Source: CAZAQV01 sp964487255
GTDB lineage: Bacteria > Myxococcota_A > Polyangia > Polyangiales > CAZAQV01
Length of the DNA: 64,000 bases
NCBI GenBank assembly: GCA_964487255.1
Contig: CAZAQV010000008.1
Coordinates: 62,001-126,000, forward strand
Direction: 5' to 3'
Below, one piece after another: positions 17,682-28,000 of this stretch. The notes under the pieces are model-generated. The model searched no databases, was not told the DNA's origin, and saw nothing but the letters and a program-made list of their open reading frames with translations. Every line of letters starts with the position of its first letter. The first letter of the stretch is position 1. The position numbers and the translations under genes were made by a program.

Positions 17682-18317
17682 TTAGAGTGCAGCGCACTTG
17701 GCGAACTCTTCGTCGGTGAGCGCGCCGGGCTCGTCCGGCAGCACAAAGTCGATGTTGTTCGTCGCGTCACCTGAGCTGACGGTGCCTGTGACATGCGAAC
17801 AGATTACCTCAAGATTGGCATCGTCGTCGACGAGGTCGCTCACAAAGGCAAGGTTGAAAGAGCCTGTGCCCTCGACCTCCCCGGAGACCGATAGGTCGCC
17901 CACCAAGGTTCCGCTCATCGTGTTGTCGGCGGGCTGGCTGCTGATCTGCAAGTCAAACTGCAGCTTGGTCGCGTCGCTCGCGTTGTCGGTCTGATAGATG
18001 AGCGGCATGGTGTCGCCGTAAGTGTCGAGTTGCACCCAGAGGTTGAGGTTCTCGTTGTTACTCGCCGACTGTGCGATTTGGCCTCCGACGGTCATCGTTC
18101 CCATGACATCCCCAGCGGCGGTGATGGGGGCGATGTTTGCGCCGTTGGTGGAGGCGTCTTTGGCAACCAAACCGTTCTCGATAATCTTTGCGATCGTGGG
18201 TTGGAAGTTATCATAAATGAGCATGACCGTTTCCTCGTCGGCGACACCATCATCGCCACACGCGCTCAGGGTTCCGGTCATGAGTAGACAGACGAAAGAT
18301 AGGTTCTTCATGCCCAT
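17682..18317 (-). CDS. secreted lipoprotein of unknown function
   Basis: A 211-residue protein with a lipoprotein signal (MGMKNLSFVCLLMTGTLSAC) and the CGDDG spacer. The mature part alternates hydrophobic and polar residues with many Gly, Thr and Asn (for example MSGTLVGDLSVSGEVEGTG), suggesting a beta-sandwich or beta-roll. Two Cys residues, one near the C-terminus, could pair. It ends three bases from the convergent phosphodiesterase gene. I do not recognise a family. Confidence 0.8.
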   Translation of the reverse strand: MGMKNLSFVCLLMTGTLSACGDDGVADEETVMLIYDNFQPTIAKIIENGLVAKDASTNGANIAPITAAGDVMGTMTVGGQIAQSASNNENLNLWVQLDTYGDTMPLIYQTDNASDATKLQFDLQISSQPADNTMSGTLVGDLSVSGEVEGTGSFNLAFVSDLVDDDANLEVICSHVTGTVSSGDATNNIDFVLPDEPGALTDEEFAKCAAL

Positions 18318-18491
18318 TAGTTTCGTGCACTCGAGATGTGCTTGTCGACCCCAAATGGAGAATCCGAATCATTGTTCTGCAGAGCAGTGGCGCGGTCGGC
18401 ATGGTGCAGACAGTCGTTTCAAGTGCGCTCGGCGATGTCGTGGTTCTCCTTTGGTGCGAATGCGTTGATGGCGAAGGGCATCTATTGCTGG

Positions 18492-19211
18492 CTAGAGCGC
18501 GTGAGGGAGCAGCGCCTCGTAGTACACCAAGCTCTCTTCAATCACTGGTGTCAGGGCCGGGTCGAACGGTTCGTCTTGCACCCGATAGGGGCCGAAGCCG
18601 GTTGAACGGTGCACATTGTGGTACCAGTGCTGGGCCCACACGCCGTCCTCGGGTTTGGGTCCAGCAGGCCACGAAAGCATCCCTGGTTCCCACGTGAGTT
18701 CGAGTCGCCGACAGAGCTCCCTAAGCCCCGTTTCGGGGTCGGCCAAGAACCTCTTGGCGTCGACCACGATCGGCGGCTCCTTCTCCGCGTACTCGATAAT
18801 TTGAACTTGCTGAGGTAACCCCGTCTGTCGCACATCGAGCTTATTTCCTAGCGTCTTGGCCAGAGATGGCACCATATCACGCGGGTTTCGAATCAAGAGC
18901 ACATTTTCAAACTTGGCGAGCACGCTCCTATCCAAAACATCGAGGTGGTGCGCCATGTTTTTGATAAAACGAATCGCTGGGTCTGGCCCTGCTGTGATCT
19001 GTGGGTAGACGTGCTCGGGCCTGTTTGGCAGAGCTTGGATCACGGCGTCGCGGTCGGGGTGTTCGAAGTCTGTATTGGCAAGGTAGATGCCATAGTAAGG
19101 CTCGTCGAAGACTTTGGTATCCGTACGTTGTCGCCAGCTGTACATCATCGCTGTCGACACGTTACGTGGGCCCGACCACATGCTGACTATGCGGAGTGGG
19201 GCTGAGTTCAC
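18492..19211 (-). CDS. sulfotransferase-like protein
   Basis: A 239-residue protein related to the P-loop sulfotransferase fold. LRIVSMWSGPRNVSTAMMYS at the N-terminus matches the 5'-PAPS-binding loop, and LLIRNPRDMVPSLAKTLG near residues 115-132 matches the 3'-phosphate-binding segment. Family members transfer sulfate from PAPS or have diverged functions. The start is uncertain: GTG at 19211 is given, with TTG at 19226 as an alternative. No sulfate-activation genes are nearby, so the acceptor cannot be inferred. Confidence 0.8.
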   Translation of the reverse strand: MNSAPLRIVSMWSGPRNVSTAMMYSWRQRTDTKVFDEPYYGIYLANTDFEHPDRDAVIQALPNRPEHVYPQITAGPDPAIRFIKNMAHHLDVLDRSVLAKFENVLLIRNPRDMVPSLAKTLGNKLDVRQTGLPQQVQIIEYAEKEPPIVVDAKRFLADPETGLRELCRRLELTWEPGMLSWPAGPKPEDGVWAQHWYHNVHRSTGFGPYRVQDEPFDPALTPVIEESLVYYEALLPHAL

Positions 19212-19460
19212 GCTGAATCTCTGCAAGCAGCCTTCCTGCTATCGACGCAAGGCTCCGTCGCGTTCAACACCCGCCTTGCGCGACGACAGAGAGTGTGAGC
19301 GAGATGATCTTCCGGTTAACCCATTTCACACGCGAAGAGCGGAGCAAGAACGATGCCGCCAAACCGAGGTGGCATCCGCGGACTTTCTCTGCTTCTTGTG
19401 TCTGATTGGCCGCAGCTGCGTGGCCACCTGGCGGCACGGCGAACCACGTCGGTGGTCGAC

Positions 19461-20762
19461 TTAGCCTTGGATACAGTCAACAAACCAGATCGGTGGGCTA
19501 CACACGGAACAGTTGTCCGGACTCCTCTGCCCACCAGTGTGGCAGCTGTTCGTCTGCTGCCAATAGCAGTAGCCGTCTTTCGTTCGTGTGGTGCAGCCTT
19601 CGGCAGCTTCACTGCACTCTGCGTAACGGCACGTGCTGTTATCGCTCGTGGAACAGCGCACGGCGAGGCCACCCTGGCATTCGCCGGCTTTGCATTTTTC
19701 GCCGGTCTTGCAGTGGAGCTTATCGCAGGTGGTGTCGTCGGGCAGATGCAGCGGATCGCACTGACCTGCACCATCGCATTCGTCGGGCTGGGTGCAATCC
19801 GTCGTGAGGCGGTCGCCGCACGCGGTTCCCTTGGCCACGAAGTTAGGTTGACAGTGACCTGCGCCGTCACAGGTGTCGGCCTCGTCGCACTCGTTCGCGG
19901 TGTCGTCGCCGCAAGGCTCGTTTGCGGCCTGGTTGCCCACCTCGGTGCAAACCTCGCTCCCCGTCGTGCAATCGACTTCGTAGACCTTGCAGTCGTTCCC
20001 GCCTTCCGGGAAACAGGGGTCGCCGCACCCCGCATCGGTGCAGACGCCGCTTCCGTCGCAAATGCCGGTGCAGGTTTCTTCGACCTCGCATGCATCGGCA
20101 GGAAGCTCGCACAGCTCGCCCATTGCCTTGTTTCCTTGTGCGACGCAGGTGGGCGTTTCTGTCGTGCAATCCCACACCCCGATCTTGCACGAGTCGCCCT
20201 CAACTTCACACGGGGTAGTGGGACATGGCGTGCCAGCATCGACTTGTCCGTCGGCGCCGGCATCGGGCCAAACGTCGGGGTCGTCGGTTGTGGCGAGCGT
20301 GTCGGGTTCGGTGAAGGCGATTCCCTCGCAAGACCCGTTTATGCAAGTCTCGTCTGTGCCGCAGGCTTTGTGCAGGCAGCTTGCGCCCGGAAGGTGTAGC
20401 CGCAGGACGCGGGTTTGGTCTTTGACATACCCTGAGCTTGCGCCAGTTTGGGAGATGATGTTCTCTTCGCTTGCATCGAATGCGCGGGCCGTGACGCGGT
20501 AGGATCGTGTCGCGTCGTTGGCGATGGGTTCGAGCACGTGTTGCAGTGGCCAAGACGACTGGTCGACCGGTGCGGGGATCACAAACTCACGAATGAATTC
20601 GAAGGCATCATCGCGTGAAGCACGACCTTCGATCATGAGTTGCACGTTCTTGGTGTTTGTGATCACGTCGTCGTCGGCATTGAGGCGGACGACGATCCGG
20701 GTCGCATCGGTGGAAGAACACGAAAGCACGGAAAAAGACACGAGTAAGAGCAACTGTCGCAC
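19461..20762 (-). CDS. cysteine-rich secreted lipoprotein
   Basis: A 433-residue protein with a lipoprotein signal (MRQLLLLVSFSVLSC) followed by a beta-rich domain (about residues 20-120), then some 280 residues with regularly spaced Cys pairs (CDGAGHC, CDGAGQC, CNGSC-like units) that resemble disulphide-bonded EGF-like or DUF4215-type repeats. GTG at 20762 was chosen because GGAGG lies eight bases upstream and a TTG at 20777 would weaken the signal. The stop of the upstream TPR gene overlaps this start as TAGTG, so the two are likely translationally coupled. Confidence 0.82.
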   Translation of the reverse strand: MRQLLLLVSFSVLSCSSTDATRIVVRLNADDDVITNTKNVQLMIEGRASRDDAFEFIREFVIPAPVDQSSWPLQHVLEPIANDATRSYRVTARAFDASEENIISQTGASSGYVKDQTRVLRLHLPGASCLHKACGTDETCINGSCEGIAFTEPDTLATTDDPDVWPDAGADGQVDAGTPCPTTPCEVEGDSCKIGVWDCTTETPTCVAQGNKAMGELCELPADACEVEETCTGICDGSGVCTDAGCGDPCFPEGGNDCKVYEVDCTTGSEVCTEVGNQAANEPCGDDTANECDEADTCDGAGHCQPNFVAKGTACGDRLTTDCTQPDECDGAGQCDPLHLPDDTTCDKLHCKTGEKCKAGECQGGLAVRCSTSDNSTCRYAECSEAAEGCTTRTKDGYCYWQQTNSCHTGGQRSPDNCSVCSPPIWFVDCIQG

Positions 20763-21388
20763 TAGGGAACCCTCCAAAGCGTTTGTGTGGTCGCACCAAA
20801 ATCGGAGTGGGGTGGGTCATCGCGTCCGCTCGCGACGGCGACTGCGACCGCGACGCCGGCGCCTACCGCCAGCAGCCCAGCGCCCAACCCAACCCAGAGC
20901 CAGGGAAAGTCGCTAGTTTCCTCAACGGAAGGCGATTCGCTCGGCGTCGCGGTTATCGACTTTGCCGCGGCAGCTTCGGCTTCCCGTTCGCGCTCGCGCT
21001 GCTTTTCTTCTTCGGCGAGCTGCGCCCGCAGCTCCTCGGCGCGCGCCCTGGCGTTTTCGTGGTGAGGGGATTCATCGACCGCGCGCAGGAACGCTTCGTA
21101 CGATTGCAAAGCTTCCTTGTGTTGTCCGAGGCGGTCTTGGCAGAGTGCAATGTTGTAATGGAGCATCGCGCGATCGCTCAGTTCGAGCGCGCGCTGAAAG
21201 TCGGTCAAGGCATGGTTGTAGCGCCCCTCGTCGTACGCCTTGCTAGCTCGCTCGAACGCTTCTCTGCCCAGTTGGTCGCGCTCGTCACGTGACATCTCCG
21301 CGATCGGACGATTCGGGTCCTCCTGCGCAGAGACAGAGGCCGGCACCATGACCAACAATAAGACGACAACCTTTTGCAGCCACCGCAT
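20762..21388 (-). CDS. TPR-repeat protein with signal peptide and C-terminal membrane anchor
   Basis: A 208-residue protein. Residues 1-22 form a signal peptide (ending SVSAQ); residues about 40-115 contain TPR helices (AFERASKAYDEGRYNHAL, then a second repeat); a charged Glu/Arg/Ala coiled-coil follows; and a Gly/Ala/Val membrane helix (WLWVGLGAGLLAVGAGVAV, about residues 165-183) lies near the C-terminus. This layout is common in myxobacterial envelope proteins, often linked to kinase or secretion genes. It shares a TAGTG overlap with the downstream Cys-rich lipoprotein, suggesting the two act together. The partner is unknown. Confidence 0.83.
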   Translation of the reverse strand: MRWLQKVVVLLLVMVPASVSAQEDPNRPIAEMSRDERDQLGREAFERASKAYDEGRYNHALTDFQRALELSDRAMLHYNIALCQDRLGQHKEALQSYEAFLRAVDESPHHENARARAEELRAQLAEEEKQREREREAEAAAAKSITATPSESPSVEETSDFPWLWVGLGAGLLAVGAGVAVAVAVASGRDDPPHSDFGATTQTLWRVP

Positions 21389-21455
21389 GAGGACGATGGT
21401 TTCACACCGTTGCCTACTCAGCAACCCATCGGTGCAACACCTACCTCTGGCTGCG

Positions 21456-23012
21456 CTACTCGCGACCGAAAAACTGCATTCCGACTGACCACCGGTACTG
21501 CGGATACGCGATAGGAATCCCGCCGAGATGCGGGATGGGCACCGCGATGTCGGAGGGTTCAAGAAGGAGCGAGGTGTCGTCACTGAGGTAGATTTCAGCG
21601 CTGAGAGGACTGATGCCGAGGTAGGGGCCGACGTCCCATTGCTCTGCACCCGCCAAGTCGAAGAGCAGGATCGAGATACCAAGGCTGCCGCCTGTCCGAA
21701 GCGCGAATTCGTCGGCGACGGCGAAGCGCCGCGTCACATTCACGGAGATATTGAGCGAACCTGGCTTGATGGTGGAGTTACCGAATGAGACCCATGGGTT
21801 GAAGTCGATGACGAGGCCAATAATCCAGTTTTCGCTGGTCTCGATCAGTGGGCCGCCACTGACCGAGAGCGCACCTTTATCGAGTGCACCGCCGACGCGT
21901 GCGAGACCGCCGAACTGTTGCGCGCTTGCTGCACTGGGAAGGACGCAGCAGAGGAAGCTGGCGAGCACGGCCGATTGAACCGCTCGCTTTTTCGGTCCGC
22001 GGCGTCGCCAACCAAGTGCGGCGAAGAAGGCCAAGAGCCAGACGAAGCTGGGTGCACGGCGTTGCACTCGACAATCGTTCGACTCGAGCCGAAGTTCGCG
22101 CGCATTGCACAACGTCTCGGTGTCGATGTCGCAGCCAGGTTTGTAGGCGAAGTAGCGCGCGAACAAGTCGTCGAGTTTTCTATTGCGGCGTGACTCGTCG
22201 GTGTCTGCAGCGATTCTGATTAGCTGCGCGGAGGCTCGCCTTGCAAAAGCGGCGCGAGTCTTGCGAAACCCGGGTTTTGTGCAGTCGTCCATCGCATTGA
22301 TGTGTCCGTGGCCGTCGCGTTCGGGGACGTGCTCGGTCTCTTGTGTGTCGATATAGTTCAGAGCGCTAACGACTTTGTGATGGTCTTCCGTTCGAACCAT
22401 GTGGGTGAAACCGTCTTGGAGTGTGTGCAGTGCGCGCCCGAGGTGGAGATAGAACGTGGGCACGTCGATTTCGATGCGGTGAGAGAACTCGAGCCAGACG
22501 TGAACCTTCTCCCGGCGCGTGAGGTCGACGCGGCCCTTTTGTGAGAGGCCTTCCGCAGCTCGGTGAACATTATCGCGAATCGACTTTTTGCAGCGCTCCA
22601 GGGCGGACACCGTTCCCTCGACACCGTCATCTTGAGGCAAGCGGATGCAATGAAGAATTTGCTCGTTGGCGTTGGCGTGGATGAGTGCGATCGTGCTGAT
22701 GTCGTTGGGTGAGTGGCCACGCAAGTCCACGTTTCGGTTCGCAAGTGCAGTGATGACCGAGGAATAGCTCATATGCTCGGTGCGTTCGCCCGAGAACGGC
22801 AATTCGTTCATGACGCCGCGATCTTGGCGCGTGCTGGGCCCCTCGCGCTTGAGCGCCTTGGCGTCGTAGGCATCTTCCATCGCTTCCATCGTGATTTGTT
22901 CGTGACAACCGTTGCTGATCACCGATTGGACGGTGTACGCGTCGGCCCTCGAAGCTACTGCCAATAGCGTCACTATCCCGCAGCAGAACGCCATCAAGGT
23001 GCGGCAGCGCAT
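21456..23012 (-). CDS. fusion ORF: phospholipase C-like domain, MYXO-CTERM-like tail, second signal peptide, beta-barrel
   Basis: A 518-residue frame with four parts. Residues 1-26 form a signal peptide. Residues 27-310 contain CHEQIT and LGRALHTLQDGFTH, resembling zinc-dependent phospholipase C / S1-P1 nuclease folds, whose His and Asp residues bind zinc. Residues about 310-343 give Cys, a hydrophobic segment (SFVWLLAFFAALGW) and RRRGPKKR, matching the MYXO-CTERM sorting signal layout. Immediately after, residues 344-365 look like a second signal peptide ending SAASAQ, followed by a beta-barrel-like domain. A GTG at 21968 could start the last part on its own. It may be two genes fused by loss of a stop. 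Confidence 0.7.
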   Translation of the reverse strand: MRCRTLMAFCCGIVTLLAVASRADAYTVQSVISNGCHEQITMEAMEDAYDAKALKREGPSTRQDRGVMNELPFSGERTEHMSYSSVITALANRNVDLRGHSPNDISTIALIHANANEQILHCIRLPQDDGVEGTVSALERCKKSIRDNVHRAAEGLSQKGRVDLTRREKVHVWLEFSHRIEIDVPTFYLHLGRALHTLQDGFTHMVRTEDHHKVVSALNYIDTQETEHVPERDGHGHINAMDDCTKPGFRKTRAAFARRASAQLIRIAADTDESRRNRKLDDLFARYFAYKPGCDIDTETLCNARELRLESNDCRVQRRAPSFVWLLAFFAALGWRRRGPKKRAVQSAVLASFLCCVLPSAASAQQFGGLARVGGALDKGALSVSGGPLIETSENWIIGLVIDFNPWVSFGNSTIKPGSLNISVNVTRRFAVADEFALRTGGSLGISILLFDLAGAEQWDVGPYLGISPLSAEIYLSDDTSLLLEPSDIAVPIPHLGGIPIAYPQYRWSVGMQFFGRE

Positions 23013-23070
23013 GGTTTTCTATACACGTTTACGACTGGCGGCGCGCGCGAATGTGTCTCGGCGAGGCAAA

Positions 23071-23712
23071 ATGCCCTCACCTTCTCGTTACGTCGCACCG
23101 CTATTGCTAGAAATTCATGACAATTTTTCGGCATGGAGTTTGCTGCTCTTATGGGACGTGGCACGGGGAAAAAGTCTGATCTTCACCGATATCGGCGCGC
23201 TTCCGGAGCCGTCCCCCCGAGATATTGGCATCTTGCACACCTTGCGCGTGGAGCACCGTGAACTGACTGAGCTTCTCGACCGTTGTTTAGGCACCAGTGA
23301 CGTCCTCCGGCGTGAAGAAGCATACGAGTCATTGCGGCGCAAGCTCTTGCTTCACACCAAGTGTGAGGAGACTGAGTTCTATTCACTGTGCGAGCCTGAG
23401 CGGACATTGGCGCACCTCATGCACGAGTCGGAAGACGACCATGGGCGCGCAGAACGACTGATTTCACGCCTCGATCGTTACGATACGCGCGATCCGCGCT
23501 GGCGGCATGCCTTCCTGCAGCTCTACAACACGGTGGGCGTGCACATCGTGTTTGAGGAAAGCCAGGTCTTCCCGATCGCGCGAACCCTATTTGGAGGCCG
23601 CCGTCTGATGGAAATGGATGAGGCGTATCGCGCGCTTCGCGATATGGCTTCGCGTCGCGCCTTGTCACCGCGGCCCTCGGCGGACACTCAGCCGGGTGGC
23701 TCGGCGCCTTAG
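23071..23712 (+). CDS. hemerythrin HHE domain protein
   Basis: A 213-residue protein whose helices carry the hemerythrin-type iron-ligand pattern: RVEHREL (about residue 61), HTKCEETEF (about residue 93), MHESEDDHGRAE (about residue 117) and VHIVFEES (about residue 155). Such proteins bind a di-iron centre and sense or react with oxygen, NO or peroxide. The ATG at 23071 has GAGG five bases upstream; longer frames are not domain-like. It ends 42 bases before the ketosynthase gene, so it might share a transcript with the biosynthetic locus, but this is not certain. Confidence 0.82.
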   Translation: MPSPSRYVAPLLLEIHDNFSAWSLLLLWDVARGKSLIFTDIGALPEPSPRDIGILHTLRVEHRELTELLDRCLGTSDVLRREEAYESLRRKLLLHTKCEETEFYSLCEPERTLAHLMHESEDDHGRAERLISRLDRYDTRDPRWRHAFLQLYNTVGVHIVFEESQVFPIARTLFGGRRLMEMDEAYRALRDMASRRALSPRPSADTQPGGSAP

Positions 23713-23754
23713 TGCTTGTTGCCCAGGGGTAGAATGCTCTAAGATTTCCGAACG

Positions 23755-25077
23755 TTGCTTCGCCCAACACCCATCGCCGTCGTGGGAATGGCGGGTCGCT
23801 TTCCGAGTGCGCCCAGCGTCGAGGATTTGTGGTCTCTGCTCGTTGACGGGCGTGACGGCGTCACGACGCTCGATGAGGCGACGTTGCGTGAAAATGAAAT
23901 CGACTACGAAAAGCTGAAGGACGATCCCGACTACGTGCCGCGTGCCGGTATCGTCGACGGGGCCGAGCAATGGGACGCCGCGTTTTTCGGCTACAACAAG
24001 CGTCAGGCGTTGATGACCGACCCGCAGCACCGCCTGTGGCTTGAGTCGGCATGGCTCGCGATGGAAGACGCCATGTTCGACCCGGCGCGTGCGGCGGAAC
24101 GGGTCGGCGTGTTCACGGGTACCGGCGTGCGCGGCAACTATTTCATGGCGAACCTCGTGCCTGGCCGGGCGTACGTCGAGCAGTACATTCGCAACGCCGA
24201 TGTCGATGTGTACGAAACGCAGCTCGTCAACGACCGCGACTACATTGCGACCCGTACGGCGCACGTCTTCGGACTACGTGGACCGGCGGTCACCGTTCAA
24301 ACAGCCTGTTCGACTTCCTTGGTGGCTGTCGTTCAGGCTTGCCAAAGTATTTGGTTGGGGGAATCGGATGCCGCCCTTGCGGGTGGGGCATCGATTCAGT
24401 TTCCCCAAGCCCGCGGCTATCGCTATCAACCCGGGGGCATCTTTTCGCGTGACGGACGCACTCGCCCGTACGACGCGAACGGAACAGGTACGCTCTTTAC
24501 GTGTGGCGTGGGTGCGGTCCTCCTGCAGCCCCTTGCCGACGCCCAAGCCGAGGGGCGTCCAATTCACGCCGTCATCCTCTCTGGCGCGATGAACAACGAT
24601 GGTGGCCGAGCCGAAAGCTATATCGCGCCGAGCGTCGACGGACAGGCGGAAGTGATCCATCGTGCTCTTGAACTGGCCGACGTTGACGCCCGAACGATCG
24701 GATATGTCGAAGGGCACGGCACGGCGACGCCACTTGGCGACCCGATCGAGGTTCAAGCGCTTACCAAGGCGTACCGGCGCTACACATCCGATTGTGGGTA
24801 CTGTGGACTCAGCTCTTTGAAGAGCAATCTTGGGCATATGTCGACGGCCTCGGGCGTCGGGGGTCTCATCAAGACATGCCTTTCGCTCGAACATGACTGG
24901 ATGCCACCGACCGTTCATTTTGAATCGCCACGTGAGGACCTGCGACTCGATGAGACACCCTTTGAAGTTGTCTCGGAGGGTCGCAAGTGGCCCAGCGGGG
25001 GGCCGCGTCGTGCGGGTATCAGTTCGTTTGGCGTCGGGGGCACCAACGCCCACGTGATCGTCGAGGCCGCGCCATGA
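23755..25077 (+). CDS. free-standing polyketide ketosynthase
   Basis: A 440-residue protein made only of a type I modular ketosynthase domain, which performs decarboxylative Claisen condensation on ACP-bound malonyl units. The catalytic triad is intact: TACSTS (Cys 185), EGHGTATP (His 321) and KSNLGH (His 361). TDPQHRLWLESAW and FGVGGTNAHVIVE are also canonical. The start must be TTG at 23755, since a stop lies just upstream in frame. In ordinary modular PKS the KS continues into the KS-AT linker and AT; here it ends at that junction and overlaps the next gene by ATGA, so it is probably translated together with it and works with it in trans. Substrate unknown. Confidence 0.92.
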   Translation: MLRPTPIAVVGMAGRFPSAPSVEDLWSLLVDGRDGVTTLDEATLRENEIDYEKLKDDPDYVPRAGIVDGAEQWDAAFFGYNKRQALMTDPQHRLWLESAWLAMEDAMFDPARAAERVGVFTGTGVRGNYFMANLVPGRAYVEQYIRNADVDVYETQLVNDRDYIATRTAHVFGLRGPAVTVQTACSTSLVAVVQACQSIWLGESDAALAGGASIQFPQARGYRYQPGGIFSRDGRTRPYDANGTGTLFTCGVGAVLLQPLADAQAEGRPIHAVILSGAMNNDGGRAESYIAPSVDGQAEVIHRALELADVDARTIGYVEGHGTATPLGDPIEVQALTKAYRRYTSDCGYCGLSSLKSNLGHMSTASGVGGLIKTCLSLEHDWMPPTVHFESPREDLRLDETPFEVVSEGRKWPSGGPRRAGISSFGVGGTNAHVIVEAAP

Positions 25078-28000
25078 ACCGAAATCAGCTATTGCTGCTT
25101 TCCGCACAAGACGCCGAGGGCCTCGGTCGACGCGCCGAGCAAGTTGCGCAATACATCGAAGAGCACGGTGCGTCGCTGGTCGACGTTGCATCCAGTCTCG
25201 AACGAGGTCGCGCGGCGCTCAAGCACCGAGGTGCGCTCCTGGTGCGTGCGGTGACCGACCCCGCGCAGGCGCTTCGCGAGCGCGCTCCGGCGGATTTTGC
25301 GACCGGTGTGGCCAAGCCGGGTACACCCCGACTCGCTTGGCTCTTTCCCGGGCAAGGCGCGCAGTTTCGCGGCATGGCGCGAGAACTCTATGAGCAGCAG
25401 CCCGTGTTTCGTGAGAACTTCGATCGTTGTGCGTCGGTGCTCGACGCGCGGCTCGACCTTTCGCTCGCTGAGCTCATTTTTGCCGACGGAGTGTCGGACG
25501 ATGAGCCGCTCACCCAGACGCAGTACACGCAACCCGCTCTTTTTGTGGTCGAGGTGTGCCTTGCCCGAACGCTTGCCCATTTCGGCGTTCAGCCAGACGT
25601 GCTCATCGGGCACAGCCTGGGCGAACTGGCTGCGGCTTGTTTTTCTGGGGTGTTTGAACTCGAAGCGGGGCTCGTATTGGCTCACGAACGTGGGCGACTC
25701 ATGCAGTCGATGCCTTCGGGTTCAATGTTGGCGATCAAAGCGCCGCTCGACAGTGTCCAGCCGCTGCTCGACGGCGACATGGATCTGGCAGCCGTCAATG
25801 CGCCATCGATGGTCGTCATTTCTGGTCCCCACGAGGTCATGGACCGCCTCGAAGCACGAGTGGCCGAGGCGTCACTCGATTGTAGGCGGCTGCGTACTTC
25901 ACACGCTTTTCACTCGGCGATGATGGATCCTGTGGTCGAGGCGTTCAAATCACTCGTCATCGAGGCACAGCCTAGACCTCCGCGTGTTCCTATCATCTCG
26001 AGTTTGACGGCCGAGCCGCTGCGCGACGATGAGGCCACATCGCCGGAGTACTGGGCGCGCCAGCTTCGACACGCTGTTAATTATGCAGGTGCCGCCGCGA
26101 CTCTGCTTGCTTCGGGTGATTGCGCGCTCGTCGAAGTCGGACCTGGGACGACGCTTTTGAGTGCGACCGCGCAGCAGCGCTCGCAACCGCGCCCGCGTGC
26201 ATCCATCGACACCTTGGGGCATCCAAAGCAGGCGCGTTCCGCCTCCGAAGCGCTTCTGCTTTCGCTCGGTCGGCTGTGGATCGCTGGTGTGGACGTCGAT
26301 TGGAGCCGCGTGTACGAGGGAGCGTCCGACCGCCTCTTACGCCTGCCGCGATACCGCTTCGCAAACGAACGATATTGGGTGTCACCGCCCGAGGGCGAAT
26401 CTGACTCACCTCGGCTGTTGTTGCCGGGGCAAGAGCGAGAGGACGATGGGACGCTCACGATCGCCGACCACGTGGCGGCGTTGGTCTCCGCGCGGATGGG
26501 TGAAGAACTGCCTGAAGTAGACCGTGTGCGAACTTTTGTTGAGCTTGGGTTCGATTCGCTCGCACTGACTCAACTGGGTGGGCGTATTCGAGAGCGTTTC
26601 GGCATTCGCGTGGGTCATCGGGTCTTGTTTGAAAGCGCGAACACACCCGCTCGCCTTGCCGATTATCTGCAGGAAGAGGGGGCGAAAATTCAGTCAGCCT
26701 CCGACTCCAGGACGCGCGCTTTGACCGAGCCGACTTCCGAACGGACCGAACAGCAGGCGAGCTACGATCTGACCCCGGGCCAGCGCGAGATTTGGGTGCA
26801 GTCGAGAGCCAGCGATGCGGCGAGTCAGAGCTACGTTCAATGTCGGCGCATCTCCATACGCGGAGAGATTGATCCTCAGGTTATGACGCGGGCCTTCGAG
26901 TTCGTGAGCTCTCGCCATCCATCGCTTCGTGCACGTTTTGCGACTGACGGTGCGACGCAAGATGACCGGGGTGCTGAACCACAGTTTGTCTTTCGCGATC
27001 TACAGGAACTCGATGATACCGAACGTCAGCGTTTTCTAGACGACCTTGTCCAGAGCGAGGGTGGGCGCGTGTTTGACCTTCGTCGCGGTCCGCTTCTATT
27101 CGGCTTCCTTGTTCGAATGAACGAGGAGCATTTCGAGCTTTGCATCAACGCGCATCATATCGTTTACGACGGCCGAACCAGTGCCTTGTTTGTGTCGGAG
27201 CTGTCACGGGCCTATACGGATCTAGAGCAAGGAAAGGCGCCGCAACTTGAGCCTGCGACCGACTTCCGATGGTATGTCGGTCGCCTGGCCGCGGAGGACC
27301 GCGAACCCGATTTGGCGTTCTGGAAAGAGCGCTTCGACACACTGCCAGAGCTTCTCGAATTGCCGGTTGACCGACCGCGCACGTCGACCCGCTCGTTTTC
27401 TGGGGCGACGCGCTATGTGCGGCTTCCGATGCAACTTCTACCCAAGGTGTACACTTTGGCGGAGCAGCAACAGACGAGCGCATTCACGATACTGTTGGCG
27501 GCCTATCAAACGCTCCTCGCACGTCTGACAGCGCAGTCCGACGTGGTCGTGGCGGTGCCGTTTCAGAGTCCGGGCGTCGAAGAGGTCGCGTCCCTTGCTG
27601 GACATACGGTCAACCTCCTCCCGGTGCGCACATTGGTCGAAGCGGAGATGTCTTTCGAGCAGCACTTGCGTACTGTTCATGACACCCTGCTGAGCGCACG
27701 CGACCATAGCAGTATTACCTTCAGCGAGTTGCTTGCGGAGCTCCCTGTAAAGCGTGAAGCGGGTCGGATGCCTTTGGTAGAGACCATGTTCAATGTCTCG
27801 CGCAAGCTGGACCAGATCCCCTTTGGTTCGTCACGTGGGACATTGGAGTACGTCGACAAACACGCCATCCAGTACGACTTGTTTCTAAATGTTGTGCCGC
27901 GAGGAGACGATTTGCTTCTCGTCTGTGACTACATCAGTGCCAACTATGACGGCGAAACGATCGAGCGTTGGCTGCACTACTACCTGCGTATCGTCGAGCA

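Noticed and set aside
18338..18697. Open frame opposite the sulfotransferase-like gene
   Set aside because: It overlaps a well supported gene antisense and its C-terminal part is typical non-coding translation.
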